A DNA stretch of 64,000 bases from Pseudomonas sp. 8O. GTDB lineage: Bacteria; Pseudomonadota; Gammaproteobacteria; Pseudomonadales; Pseudomonadaceae. Each line of letters begins with the position of its first letter. The first letter of the stretch is position 1. Below are positions 9,042 to 17,710 of the stretch, piece by piece. The notes beneath the pieces are model-generated. The model searched no databases. It had not been told where the DNA came from and was given only the letters and a program-made list of their open reading frames with translations. The position numbers and the translations under genes are program-made. The DNA is taken from NCBI RefSeq assembly GCF_902506495.1, contig NZ_LR733265.1, forward strand, positions 950,587 through 1,014,586, read 5' to 3'.

Positions 9042-11741
9042 ATGCCGCAGATGGACCCCGAACTGTTTGACCGTGGTCAGTTCCAGGCCGAGCTGGCCCT
9101 GAAATCCAGCCCCATCGCTGCATTCAAGAAGGCCATCCGCGGCGCGCATGACGTGCTGGATGCGCGCTTTCGAGCCGGTCGCGACATTCGCCGCCTGGTC
9201 GAAGACCGCGCCTGGTTCGTCGATCAGATCCTGCAGGAAGCCTGGAAACGCTTCACCTGGAGTGAAGATGCCGACATCGCCCTGCTCGCCGTTGGCGGCT
9301 ACGGCCGCGGTGAGCTGCATCCCTATTCCGATATCGACCTGCTGATCCTGCTCGACAGCAGTGATCACGAAATCTTTCGCGAGCCCATCGAAGGCTTTCT
9401 CACCCTGCTCTGGGACATAGGCCTGGAAGTCGGCCAGAGCGTGCGCTCGGTCGACGAATGCGCCGAAGAGGCGCGCGCCGACCTGACGGTGATCACCAAC
9501 CTGATGGAAAGCCGCACCATCGCCGGCCCGGAGCACCTGCGCCAGCGCATGCAGCAGGTGACCAGCACCGACGCCATGTGGCCGAGCAAGCACTTCTATC
9601 TGGCCAAGCGCGAGGAACGCAAGGCGCGACACGGCAAGTACAACGACACCGAGTACAACCTCGAACCCAACGTCAAGGGCTCACCTGGCGGCCTGCGCGA
9701 TATCCAGACCGTGCTCTGGGTGGCGCGCCGACAGTTCGGCACGCTCAATCTGCAGGCCCTGGTCAGCCACGGCTTCCTGCTGGAAAGCGAATACGCCCTG
9801 CTCTCCTCCAGCCAGGAGTTTCTGTGGAAAGTGCGCTACGCCCTGCACATGCTGGCCGGGCGCGCCGAGGACCGCCTGCTGTTCGATTACCAGGTGAAGA
9901 TCGCCGCCCTGTTCGGCTATCAGGACGGCGAAGGCAAACGCAGCATCGAACACTTCATGCAGAAGTACTACCGCGTGGTGATGGGGATTTCCGAGCTGTC
10001 GGACCTGATCAACCAGCACTTCGAGGAAGTCATCCTGCGCGCCGGCGAAAGCGGCCAGGCCACGCCGCTGAACAGCCGTTTCCAGGTGCGCGACGGCTAC
10101 ATCGAAGTCACCCACCCGAACGTATTCAAGCGCACGCCCTTCGCCATCATCGAGATTTTCGTGCTGATGGCGCAGCACCCGGAAATCAAAGGTGTACGCG
10201 CCGACAGCATCCGCCTGTTGCGCGACAGCCGCCACCTGATCGATGACGAGTTCCGCAAGGACATCCGCAACACCAGCCTGTTCATCGAACTGTTCAAGTG
10301 CAAGGAAGGCATTCACCGCAACCTGCGCCGGATGAACCGCTACGGCATTCTCGGCCGTTACCTGCCGGAGTTCGGCCATATCGTCGGGCAAATGCAGCAC
10401 GACCTGTTCCACATCTACACGGTCGACGCGCACACGCTCAACCTGATCAAGCACCTGCGCAAGTTCCGCTGGCCGGAGCTGGCGGAGAAATTCCCGCTGG
10501 CCAGCAAGCTGATCGAAAGACTGCCCAAATCGGAGCTGATCTACCTCGCCGGCCTGTATCACGACATCGGCAAGGGCCGCGGTGGTGATCACTCGGAACT
10601 GGGCGCGGTGGACGCCGAAGCCTTCGCCCGCCGTCATCACCTGCCAGCCTGGGACAGCGCACTGATCGTCTGGCTGGTGCAACACCACCTGGTGATGTCC
10701 ACCACCGCCCAGCGCAAGGACCTTTCCGACCCACAGGTGATTCACGATTTCGCCCAGTTCGTTGGCGACCAGACCCACCTGGACTACCTCTACGTGCTGA
10801 CTGTGGCCGACATCAACGCCACCAACCCCAGCCTTTGGAACTCCTGGCGCGCCAGCCTGCTGCGCCAGCTCTACACCGAGACCAAGCGCGCCCTGCGCCG
10901 TGGCCTGGAAAACCCGCTGGATCGTGAAGAGCAGATTCGCCAGACCCAGAGCGCGGCCCTGGACACCCTGGTACGTGGCGGCACCGACCCGGACGATGCC
11001 GAACAACTGTGGAGCCAGCTCGGCGACGACTACTTCCTTCGCCACACCGCCACCGACGTGGCCTGGCATACCGATGCCATTCTTCAGCACCCCAACGATG
11101 GCGGCCCGCTGGTGCTGATGAAGGAAACCACCCAGCGCGAGTTCGAGGGCGGCACGCAGATCTTCATCTACGCACCGGACCAGCACGACTTCTTCGCCGT
11201 GACCGTGGCCGCGATGAGCCAGCTCAACCTGAACATTCACGACGCGCGGATCATCACCTCCACCAGCCAGTTCACCCTCGATACCTACGTGGTACTGGAT
11301 GCCGACGGCGGCTCGATCGGCAACAACCCGGCACGCATCCAGCAGATTCGCGAAGGCCTGATCGAAGCGCTGAAGAACCCGGACGACTACCCGACCATCA
11401 TCCAGCGCCGTGTACCGCGCCAGCTCAAGCACTTCGCCTTCGCGCCGCAGGTGACCATCCACAACGACGCGCAGCGCCCGGTGACCATCCTCGAACTGAC
11501 CGCACCGGATCGGCCCGGCCTGCTGGCGCGGATCGGGCGAATCTTCCTCGAATACGACCTGTCGCTGCAGAACGCCAAGATCGCCACCCTCGGCGAGCGC
11601 GTCGAGGACGTATTCTTCGTCACCGACGCCAACAACCAGCCACTGTCCGACCCCGAACTCTGCGCGCGCCTGCAGGAAACCATCGTCCGCCGCCTGTCCG
11701 AGCCCAGCGCTCAGCCGCAAACCCTGCAGATCAACATATGA
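9042..11741 (+). CDS. glnD: Bifunctional uridylyltransferase/uridylyl-removing enzyme GlnD
   Basis: Nitrogen sensor that uridylylates PII protein when glutamine is low and deuridylylates it when glutamine is high. 899 aa from ATG 9042 (MPQMDPELFDRGQFQAE), chosen because it matches the Pseudomonas N-terminus and has AGGAAGG upstream; a TTG at 8988 would start inside a repeat. Nucleotidyltransferase motif GGYGRGELHPYSDID at 85-99, HD phosphohydrolase motif HDIGKGRGGDHS near 506, and two C-terminal ACT domains (about 700-780 and 810-890) that bind glutamine. Confidence 0.97.
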   Translation: MPQMDPELFDRGQFQAELALKSSPIAAFKKAIRGAHDVLDARFRAGRDIRRLVEDRAWFVDQILQEAWKRFTWSEDADIALLAVGGYGRGELHPYSDIDLLILLDSSDHEIFREPIEGFLTLLWDIGLEVGQSVRSVDECAEEARADLTVITNLMESRTIAGPEHLRQRMQQVTSTDAMWPSKHFYLAKREERKARHGKYNDTEYNLEPNVKGSPGGLRDIQTVLWVARRQFGTLNLQALVSHGFLLESEYALLSSSQEFLWKVRYALHMLAGRAEDRLLFDYQVKIAALFGYQDGEGKRSIEHFMQKYYRVVMGISELSDLINQHFEEVILRAGESGQATPLNSRFQVRDGYIEVTHPNVFKRTPFAIIEIFVLMAQHPEIKGVRADSIRLLRDSRHLIDDEFRKDIRNTSLFIELFKCKEGIHRNLRRMNRYGILGRYLPEFGHIVGQMQHDLFHIYTVDAHTLNLIKHLRKFRWPELAEKFPLASKLIERLPKSELIYLAGLYHDIGKGRGGDHSELGAVDAEAFARRHHLPAWDSALIVWLVQHHLVMSTTAQRKDLSDPQVIHDFAQFVGDQTHLDYLYVLTVADINATNPSLWNSWRASLLRQLYTETKRALRRGLENPLDREEQIRQTQSAALDTLVRGGTDPDDAEQLWSQLGDDYFLRHTATDVAWHTDAILQHPNDGGPLVLMKETTQREFEGGTQIFIYAPDQHDFFAVTVAAMSQLNLNIHDARIITSTSQFTLDTYVVLDADGGSIGNNPARIQQIREGLIEALKNPDDYPTIIQRRVPRQLKHFAFAPQVTIHNDAQRPVTILELTAPDRPGLLARIGRIFLEYDLSLQNAKIATLGERVEDVFFVTDANNQPLSDPELCARLQETIVRRLSEPSAQPQTLQINI

Positions 11742-11778
11742 TTGCGCCGCCCCGTTTTCCGAAGTACGCGAGATAACG

Positions 11779-12975
11779 ATGAATCCAGCCCTCGACCAGC
11801 TCCAGCCCTACCCTTTCGAGAAACTGCGCGAACTGCTCGGCAGCGTGCAGCCGGCCGCCGACAAGCGCCCGATTGCCCTGTCCATCGGTGAACCCAAGCA
11901 TCGCTCGCCCGAGTTCGTCGGCCAGGCGCTGACCGCCAATCTCGACAAGCTCGCCGTCTACCCGACCACCCTGGGCTTGCCGGAGCTGCGCCAGAGCATC
12001 GCCAACTGGTGCGAACGCCGCTTTGGCGTGCCGACTGGCTGGCTGGATGCCGCGCGCCATGTGCTGCCGGTCAATGGCACGCGCGAAGCCCTGTTCGCCT
12101 TCACCCAGGCGGTGGTCGACCGCAACGCCAAGGGCCTGGTGGTCAGCCCCAACCCCTTCTATCAGATCTACGAAGGCGCAGCGTTCCTCGCCGGCGCCGA
12201 GCCGCACTACCTGCCGTGTCTGGAAGCCCATGGCTTCAATCCGGACTTCGATGCCGTGCCGGCCGAGATCTGGAAGCGCTGTCAGATTCTGTTCCTCTGC
12301 TCGCCAGGCAACCCCACCGGCGCACTGATCCCGGTGCAGACGCTGAAGAAGCTGATCGCCCTGGCCGACGAGCATGACTTCGTCATCGCCGCCGACGAGT
12401 GCTACAGCGAACTGTATTTCGATGAGGACGCACCACCGCCCGGCCTGCTCAGCGCCTGCGCCGAACTGGGCCGTAGCGATTTCGCCCGTTGCGTGGTGTT
12501 CCATAGCCTGTCCAAGCGCTCCAACCTGCCGGGTCTGCGCTCGGGCTTCGTCGCCGGCGACGCCAGCATCCTCAAGCACTTTCTGCTGTACCGCACCTAC
12601 CACGGCTGCGCCATGCCGGTACAAACCCAGTTGGCCAGCGTTGCCGCCTGGAATGACGAAGCGCATGTACGCAGCAACCGCGACCTGTACCGCGAGAAGT
12701 TCGCTGCCGTGCTGGACATCCTGGCCCCGGTGATGGACGTGCAGCGCCCCGATGGCGGCTTCTACCTGTGGGCACGCACACCGGGTGACGACACCTTGTT
12801 CACCCGCGACCTGTTCGCCACCGAGCACGTCACTGTGGTGCCTGGCTCGTACCTGTCGCGTGAAGTGAACGGCGTCAACCCGGGCGCCGGCCGCGTGCGC
12901 ATGGCGCTGGTGGCGCCACTGGCCGAGTGCATCGAGGCCGCCGAGCGCATCGCCCGCTTCATTCGCAACGCCTGA
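11779..12975 (+). CDS. dapC: Succinyldiaminopimelate transaminase
   Basis: PLP-dependent class I/II aminotransferase of the succinylase branch of lysine and diaminopimelate synthesis. 398 aa. The PLP-lysine segment HSLSKRSNLPGLRSGF is near residue 245, preceded by LCSPGNPTGA and AADECYSELYF. It follows glnD by 37 bases, and dapD and dapE lie nearby, supporting the assignment over other aminotransferases. Confidence 0.93.
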   Translation: MNPALDQLQPYPFEKLRELLGSVQPAADKRPIALSIGEPKHRSPEFVGQALTANLDKLAVYPTTLGLPELRQSIANWCERRFGVPTGWLDAARHVLPVNGTREALFAFTQAVVDRNAKGLVVSPNPFYQIYEGAAFLAGAEPHYLPCLEAHGFNPDFDAVPAEIWKRCQILFLCSPGNPTGALIPVQTLKKLIALADEHDFVIAADECYSELYFDEDAPPPGLLSACAELGRSDFARCVVFHSLSKRSNLPGLRSGFVAGDASILKHFLLYRTYHGCAMPVQTQLASVAAWNDEAHVRSNRDLYREKFAAVLDILAPVMDVQRPDGGFYLWARTPGDDTLFTRDLFATEHVTVVPGSYLSREVNGVNPGAGRVRMALVAPLAECIEAAERIARFIRNA

Positions 12976-12987
12976 GCCACTTCAACT

Positions 12988-13118
12988 GTCGCGGCTAAAG
13001 CCCCTCCCACAGCTACTTGGCTTGCAGGAGAGGCTTTAGCCGCGAGCTTTCGACCCCGTAGCCCGGATGCAATCCGGGAAGCCGTATGCCGGCTATCCCC
13101 GGATTGCATCCGGGCTAC
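12988..13118. repeat. Two nested REP-like palindromes
   Basis: The first pair (12988-13046) has arms CGCGGCTAAAGCCCCTCCCA and AGGAGAGGCTTTAGCCGCGA; the second (13058-13118) has arms GTAGCCCGGATGCAATCCGG and CCGGATTGCATCCGGGCTAC. Both families recur elsewhere in the window (15991, 22280, 40558-40703). They fill most of the dapC to ArsC-like gap. Confidence 0.8.
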
Positions 13119-13264
13119 GCGTATCTGTTATCGCCGCTAGCTGGCGAGTGCCGGCCCTGTAACACATCGCAGCGACTGCCGCCGCCACGTCAGGACGCGA
13201 CGTGGCATAATGGCCCGCCGTATTTTCCGGACCTTCCGGCACGCCACTCATCAGAGGAAGATCA

Positions 13265-13612
13265 ATGAGTTACGTCCTGTATGGCATCAAGGCCTGCGAC
13301 ACCATGAAAAAGGCCAGAACCTGGCTCGATGAACACCAGGTCGACTATGCCTTTCACGACTACAAGAGCGTCGGAATCGACCGTGCAAACCTGGAAGAGT
13401 GGTGCAACGAGCATGGCTGGCAGACCGTCCTGAACCGTGCCGGTACCACCTTCCGCAAGCTGGAAGACGCGCAAAAAGCCGATCTCGACCAGGCCAAGGC
13501 CATCGAACTGATGCTGGCCCAACCCTCGATGATCAAGCGCCCGGTACTCGATCTGGGCGACAAGACCCTGGTCGGCTTCAAGCCGGATAACTACCAAGCC
13601 GCGCTGGCCTGA
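13265..13612 (+). CDS. ArsC/Spx-family reductase-like protein
   Basis: 115 aa thioredoxin-fold protein of the ArsC/Spx/YffB group. The N-terminus MSYVLYGIKACDTMKKA has a single-cysteine C-D-T motif (Cys 11); the C-terminal part has SMIKRPVLDLGDKTLVGFKP, typical of YffB-like proteins. The exact substrate is unknown; arsenate reduction is not implied. It sits just before dapD, its usual neighbour in Pseudomonas. SD-like AGAGGAAG precedes the ATG. Confidence 0.9.
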   Translation: MSYVLYGIKACDTMKKARTWLDEHQVDYAFHDYKSVGIDRANLEEWCNEHGWQTVLNRAGTTFRKLEDAQKADLDQAKAIELMLAQPSMIKRPVLDLGDKTLVGFKPDNYQAALA

Positions 13613-13650
13613 TCACTCTCACCCGATTTCGTTGCAAGGAACCCCATCTA

Positions 13651-14685
13651 ATGAGCACCTCCCTTTACAGCATCGCCTTTGGTGTTGGCACCCAGAACCG
13701 CCAGGGCAACTGGCTGGAAGTCTTCTACGCCCAGCCGCTGCTCAACCCGGCCAGCGAGCTGGTGGCCAAGGCCGCCGAGAAGCTCGGCTACCAGGGCGGC
13801 AACCAGGCCATCGCCTTCACCAGCACACAGGCCGCTGACCTGGCCGAAGCGCTGAAAGGCGTGGACGCTGCTCAAGCGGCGCTGCTGACCCGCCTGGCCG
13901 AAAGCCACAACCCGCTGGTCGCCACCTTCCTGGCTGAAGATGCCGCGCTGACCAGCACCCCGGAGGCCTACCTCAAGCTGCACCTGCTGTCGCATCGCCT
14001 GGTCAAGCCGCACGGTCTGAGCCTGGCCGGCATCTTCCCGCTGCTGCCCAACGTCGCCTGGACCAGCCAGGGCGCCGTCGACCTCGCTGAGCTGGCCGAG
14101 CGCCAGCTGGAAGCCCGCCTGAAGGGCGAGCTGCTGGAAGTGTTCTCGGTGGACAAGTTCCCGAAAATGACCGACTACGTGGTGCCGGCCGGCGTGCGTA
14201 TCGCCGACAGCGCCCGCGTGCGCCTGGGTGCCTATATCGGTGAAGGCACCACCGTGATGCACGAAGGTTTCGTCAACTTCAACGGCGGCACCGAAGGCCC
14301 GGGCATGATCGAAGGCCGCGTTTCCGCTGGCGTATTCGTCGGCAAGGGTTCGGACCTGGGCGGCGGCTGCTCGACCATGGGCACTCTGTCCGGCGGCGGC
14401 AACATCATCATCAGCGTCGGCGAAGGCTGCCTGATCGGTGCCAACGCCGGTATCGGCATCCCGCTGGGCGACCGCAACACCGTCGAAGCCGGCCTCTACA
14501 TCACCGCCGGCACCAAGGTGAACCTGCTCGACGAAGGCAACGCCCTGGTCAAGGTGGTCAAGGCGCGCGACCTGGCGGGTCAGCCGGATCTGCTGTTCCG
14601 TCGCAACTCGCTGACCGGCGCCGTGGAGTGCAAGACCCACAAGTCGGCTATTGAGCTGAACGAAGCCCTGCACGCCCACAACTGA
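13651..14685 (+). CDS. dapD: 2,3,4,5-tetrahydropyridine-2,6-dicarboxylate N-succinyltransferase
   Basis: Succinyl-CoA-dependent enzyme of the lysine and diaminopimelate pathway. 344 aa, the longer Pseudomonas/actinobacterial form. The C-terminal half is a left-handed beta-helix of hexapeptide repeats (RIADSARVRLGAYIGEGTTV, GVFVGKGSDLGGG, EGCLIGANAGIGIPLGD). GCAAGGAA precedes the ATG. Substrate and product link it to dapC and dapE in the same region. Confidence 0.96.
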   Translation: MSTSLYSIAFGVGTQNRQGNWLEVFYAQPLLNPASELVAKAAEKLGYQGGNQAIAFTSTQAADLAEALKGVDAAQAALLTRLAESHNPLVATFLAEDAALTSTPEAYLKLHLLSHRLVKPHGLSLAGIFPLLPNVAWTSQGAVDLAELAERQLEARLKGELLEVFSVDKFPKMTDYVVPAGVRIADSARVRLGAYIGEGTTVMHEGFVNFNGGTEGPGMIEGRVSAGVFVGKGSDLGGGCSTMGTLSGGGNIIISVGEGCLIGANAGIGIPLGDRNTVEAGLYITAGTKVNLLDEGNALVKVVKARDLAGQPDLLFRRNSLTGAVECKTHKSAIELNEALHAHN

Positions 14686-14691
14686 TCCCAC

Positions 14692-14750
14692 GTAGGGTGC
14701 GCCGTGCGCACCGCTCAGCCATGCGATCCGGTGCGCATGGCGCACCCTAC
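14692..14750. repeat. REP-like palindrome, GTAGGGTGCGCC type
   Basis: Inverted arms GTAGGGTGCGCCGTGCGCAC and GTGCGCATGGCGCACCCTAC separated by a short spacer between dapD and csdA. Confidence 0.8.
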
Positions 14751-14764
14751 GGGATAGGCTCCTC

Positions 14765-15970
14765 ATGTCACTGATCTCCCCCTGGCGTGCCGACTTCCCC
14801 GGCATTCTCGCCCTCGAAGCCGAAGGCCAGACCTATCTGGACAGCGCCGCCACTGCGCAGAAACCGCAGGCGGTGCTGGACGCTCTGCTCGCCTATCTGA
14901 GCAGCGGCGTGGCCAATGTGCACCGTGCCCAGCACCTGCCGGGCGAACGTGCCACCCGCGCATTCGAGGCGACACGCAGCAAGACCGCGCAGTGGCTGAA
15001 CGCGGCCAGCGCCGAGGAGATCATCTTTACCCGTGGCAGTACCGAATCACTGAACCTGCTTGCCTATGGCCTGGAGCATCTGCTGCAGCCTGGCGAGCAA
15101 ATCGTCGTCAGCGCGCTGGAGCACCACGCCAATCTGCTGCCCTGGCAGCAACTGGCCAGGCGGCGCAATCTCGAGTTGCTGGTATTGCCGCTGGATAGCA
15201 CCGGCAGCATCGATCTGCAGCAAGCGGCTCGCCTGATCGGCCCGCGCACCCGCTTGCTGGCGGTTTCGCAGCTGTCCAACGTACTCGGGTGCTGGCAACC
15301 GCTGAGCGAGCTGCTGAGCCTGGCCCGCACGCAAGGCGCACTCAGCGTGGTCGACGGCGCCCAGGGCGCGGTGCATGGTCGTCATGACATGCAGGCGCTG
15401 GGCTGCGACTTCTACGTGTGTTCGTCGCACAAGCTCTACGGCCCAGATGGCGTCGGGCTGCTTTATGGGCGCCGCGAAGCGTTGGGCAAATTGCAGCACT
15501 GGCAATTCGGTGGCGAGATGGTGCTCGATGCCGACTACCACGAGGCGCGCTTTCGCCCTGCGCCACTGGGTTTCGAGGCCGGCACACCAGCGGTTTCTGC
15601 GGTCATCGCCCTGGGCGCTGCACTGGATTGGTTGGGCAGCCAGGATCACCTGGCCGTGAGTCAGCATGAAGCGGCTCTGCATGCCGAACTGCTGGCCGGC
15701 CTGCAAGCGCGTGACGGTGTTCGCCTGCTGGGCGTGCCGCAGTTGGCCCTGGCCAGTTTCTGCGTCGAGACCGTGCACAACGCCGACCTGGCCCACTTGC
15801 TGACCGAACAGGGTATCGCCGTGCGCGCCGGGCATCACTGCGCCATGCCACTGATGAAAGGCCTCGGCCTGAGTGGTGCGATTCGCGTCTCGCTCGGCCT
15901 GTACAACGACGGCGAGGATCTGCAGCGATTCTTCAGCGCCCTGGATAACGCCCTGGAGCTGCTGCGATGA
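14765..15970 (+). CDS. csdA: Cysteine desulfurase CsdA
   Basis: PLP enzyme that takes sulfur from cysteine and passes it as persulfide to CsdE. 401 aa, SufS/CsdA class. PLP-lysine in CSSHKLYGPDGVG near residue 223; persulfide cysteine in RAGHHCAMPLM near residue 359. csdE follows directly (with one repeat between) and tcdA lies nearby, the CSD sulfur-transfer set. Confidence 0.95.
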   Translation: MSLISPWRADFPGILALEAEGQTYLDSAATAQKPQAVLDALLAYLSSGVANVHRAQHLPGERATRAFEATRSKTAQWLNAASAEEIIFTRGSTESLNLLAYGLEHLLQPGEQIVVSALEHHANLLPWQQLARRRNLELLVLPLDSTGSIDLQQAARLIGPRTRLLAVSQLSNVLGCWQPLSELLSLARTQGALSVVDGAQGAVHGRHDMQALGCDFYVCSSHKLYGPDGVGLLYGRREALGKLQHWQFGGEMVLDADYHEARFRPAPLGFEAGTPAVSAVIALGAALDWLGSQDHLAVSQHEAALHAELLAGLQARDGVRLLGVPQLALASFCVETVHNADLAHLLTEQGIAVRAGHHCAMPLMKGLGLSGAIRVSLGLYNDGEDLQRFFSALDNALELLR

Positions 15971-15990
15971 AGCGCGGCCAATGGTTCGTC

Positions 15991-16052
15991 GTAGGAACGG
16001 CTTCAGCCGCGAATATTGGCAACCGGAGCATCGCGGCTGAAGCCGCTCCTAC
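15991..16052. repeat. REP-like palindrome
   Basis: Arms GTAGGAACGGCTTCAGCCGC and GCGGCTGAAGCCGCTCCTAC, between csdA and csdE. A hairpin here may protect the upstream mRNA; that is inference. Confidence 0.75.
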
Positions 16053-16073
16053 GGGCATCTGGAGAGCTTCTCG

Positions 16074-16484
16074 ATGAACCTGCCGCCTGCCGCCCAACAA
16101 GCGCTCGGCGCCTTCAGCGCCTGCTCAGGCTGGGAGCAGCGCGCGCGCCTGCTGATGCAATGGGGCGAGCGTCTGGAGCCATTGAGTGATGCCGAACGCG
16201 TCGATGAGCACCGCGTGCATGGCTGCGAGAGCCTGGTCTGGCTGGTGGCAGAAAACCAGGATGGCATCTGGCATTTCCGTGCTGGCAGCGAAGCTCGTCT
16301 ACTGCGCGGCTTGCTTGCCGTACTGCTGGCCCGGGTCGATGGGCTTAGCGGTGACAAACTGGCAGCGCTCGACCTGGTCGACTGGTTCAACCAGTTGGGC
16401 CTGCAACGGCAGCTCTCGCCGTCACGCAGCAATGGTCTCAATGCGGTGCTGCAGCGTATGCGCGAGCTGGCGCAAGAAAGCTAG
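16074..16484 (+). CDS. csdE: SufE-family sulfur acceptor CsdE
   Basis: 136 aa SufE/CsdE protein that accepts the persulfide from CsdA and boosts its activity. The acceptor cysteine is Cys 51 in HRVHGCESLVWL, and GLLAVLLARVDGLSG is the family core helix region. Placed right after csdA. Confidence 0.94.
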   Translation: MNLPPAAQQALGAFSACSGWEQRARLLMQWGERLEPLSDAERVDEHRVHGCESLVWLVAENQDGIWHFRAGSEARLLRGLLAVLLARVDGLSGDKLAALDLVDWFNQLGLQRQLSPSRSNGLNAVLQRMRELAQES

Positions 16485-16552
16485 AAGCAGGTTCCGTCTC
16501 GCCCGGCGTCGATGATGTATGCTCGCCTCCCCCCGAACTCATGGAGCGAGTC

Positions 16553-17083
16553 ATGCCTGTCTTTATCCGCGTAGGGCTAGCCGCCCTGCTCAGCATCGCC
16601 TTGGTTTACTTCGGCCCACAGTTGCTTGGAGGAATACTGGCATTTCTGCCGGATGCCCTCTACGAGGTGCTGCCGATGCATCCCTTCATCTTGATCCTGC
16701 TCTTGTCCGGTCTGCTTGCCGGGATTTGCCTGGCGCTGATCGCTCCGAATCGGCGCCTCGTCAGCAGCAGCTTGGTCGCGTTCGGCTTGATAGCTCTTGG
16801 CAGCATCAGTTTTTACAGCAATCTATGCAGCCCAGAAGAAACGCAGCGTATCCATGACGAGTGGGCTGCCATACCCCAGTACAACCTGGGACAACCGCTG
16901 GATCAGCAACCCGTGCAATCCGCTGCGCTCACCAGCGTCAGCTACGACTGCCTATTGCCTGAGACTGGTTGGGAAAGCGCAGGCGCCATCGCAGGGGATC
17001 TGCTGACCAGTTTTCTGGGAGTGGCCCTGGGCATATTGCTGGTCCCGCGCCGCCGGCAGCGGCCAACCTCCGAAATCATCTAG
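16553..17083 (+). CDS. Hypothetical membrane protein
   Basis: 176 aa, family not recognised. Three hydrophobic segments near the N-terminus (about 5-25, 43-63, 70-87), a central soluble stretch with two cysteines (Cys 90-region and Cys 133-region) that may lie in the periplasm, and a last membrane segment (AIAGDLLTSFLGVALGILLV) ending in a basic tail PRRRQR. The second ATG (16553) is chosen because GGAGCGAG sits just before it; the first ATG is at 16541. A MITE-like repeat begins at its stop codon. Confidence 0.75.
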   Translation: MPVFIRVGLAALLSIALVYFGPQLLGGILAFLPDALYEVLPMHPFILILLLSGLLAGICLALIAPNRRLVSSSLVAFGLIALGSISFYSNLCSPEETQRIHDEWAAIPQYNLGQPLDQQPVQSAALTSVSYDCLLPETGWESAGAIAGDLLTSFLGVALGILLVPRRRQRPTSEII

Positions 17084-17195
17084 GGAATCTCTGAAAAAGC
17101 CGTCATCCCCGCGCTGGCGGGAATCCAGGACCTGCGGATTTCCTGGTATCCCGCATTCGCGGGAGTGACGAACACTGCTTTTTCAGAACATCCCC
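17083..17195. repeat. MITE-like repeat
   Basis: About 113 bp with imperfect terminal inverted repeats GGGAATCTCTGAAAAAGC (left) and GCTTTTTCAGAACATCCCC (right). Inside are the inverted motifs CCGTCATCCCCGCGCTGGCG and TTCGCGGGAGTGACG. It encodes nothing. A related, left-truncated copy lies inside the integron at 31853-31948. Confidence 0.75.
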
Positions 17196-17214
17196 AGGCA
17201 ATGTGCAGCGGGGG

Positions 17215-17676
17215 TCAGCCCCGCTCGCGTAGCGTCAGCCCGCGCAGAAAATTGCGCAGGATCTGGTCGCCGCACTCGCGAAAATGCTTGTGACCCGGCG
17301 CGCGAAACAGAGCGCTGAGCTCGGTCTTGGTCATCGGCAGGTCAGCCAATTGCAGAATCACCTGGATATCGTCGTCACGCAGCTCGAAGGCCACGCGCAG
17401 CTTCTTCAGGATCAGGTTGTTACTCAGGCGTTTTTCCACCGCCAGGCGCGGCCGACTATCGTCCTTGCCACGTTTGTGGAACACCAGACCTTCGAGCACG
17501 TGAGCCAGCAGCACATCGCTGCAGGAACGATAACCGGGCTCGTCCTCATGCAGCAGACAGGCCGGGATCAGACCCGGCTCGACGGGATAGTCCGCCAACC
17601 GGCAAAGCTCTTCCAGCTTGCCATCGCTGACATCCAGCAGGTAGCGCAGGCTGCGCAGTACATCGTTATTGAGCAT
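17215..17676 (-). CDS. DUF1456 (YehS-like) protein
   Basis: 153 aa, with two copies of a repeat of about 70 residues: LRSLRYLLDVSDGKLEELCR in the first half and LKKLRVAFELRDDDIQVILQ in the second, each followed by a short conserved block (DVLLAHVLEGLVFHKRG and DQILRNFLRGLTLRERG). This internal duplication is characteristic of the DUF1456/YehS family, whose function is not known. The start at 17676 gives MLNNDVLRSLRYLL; a longer frame upstream would overlap the neighbouring gene. Confidence 0.88.
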   Translation of the reverse strand: MLNNDVLRSLRYLLDVSDGKLEELCRLADYPVEPGLIPACLLHEDEPGYRSCSDVLLAHVLEGLVFHKRGKDDSRPRLAVEKRLSNNLILKKLRVAFELRDDDIQVILQLADLPMTKTELSALFRAPGHKHFRECGDQILRNFLRGLTLRERG

Positions 17677-17710
17677 GCAGAAAACTCTTGGAGGAGGAGG
17701 TAGGTGCGGT

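Noticed and set aside
9681..11720. 679-codon open frame on the minus strand inside glnD
   Set aside because: Antisense shadow of a high-GC gene; glnD has all its motifs on the plus strand.
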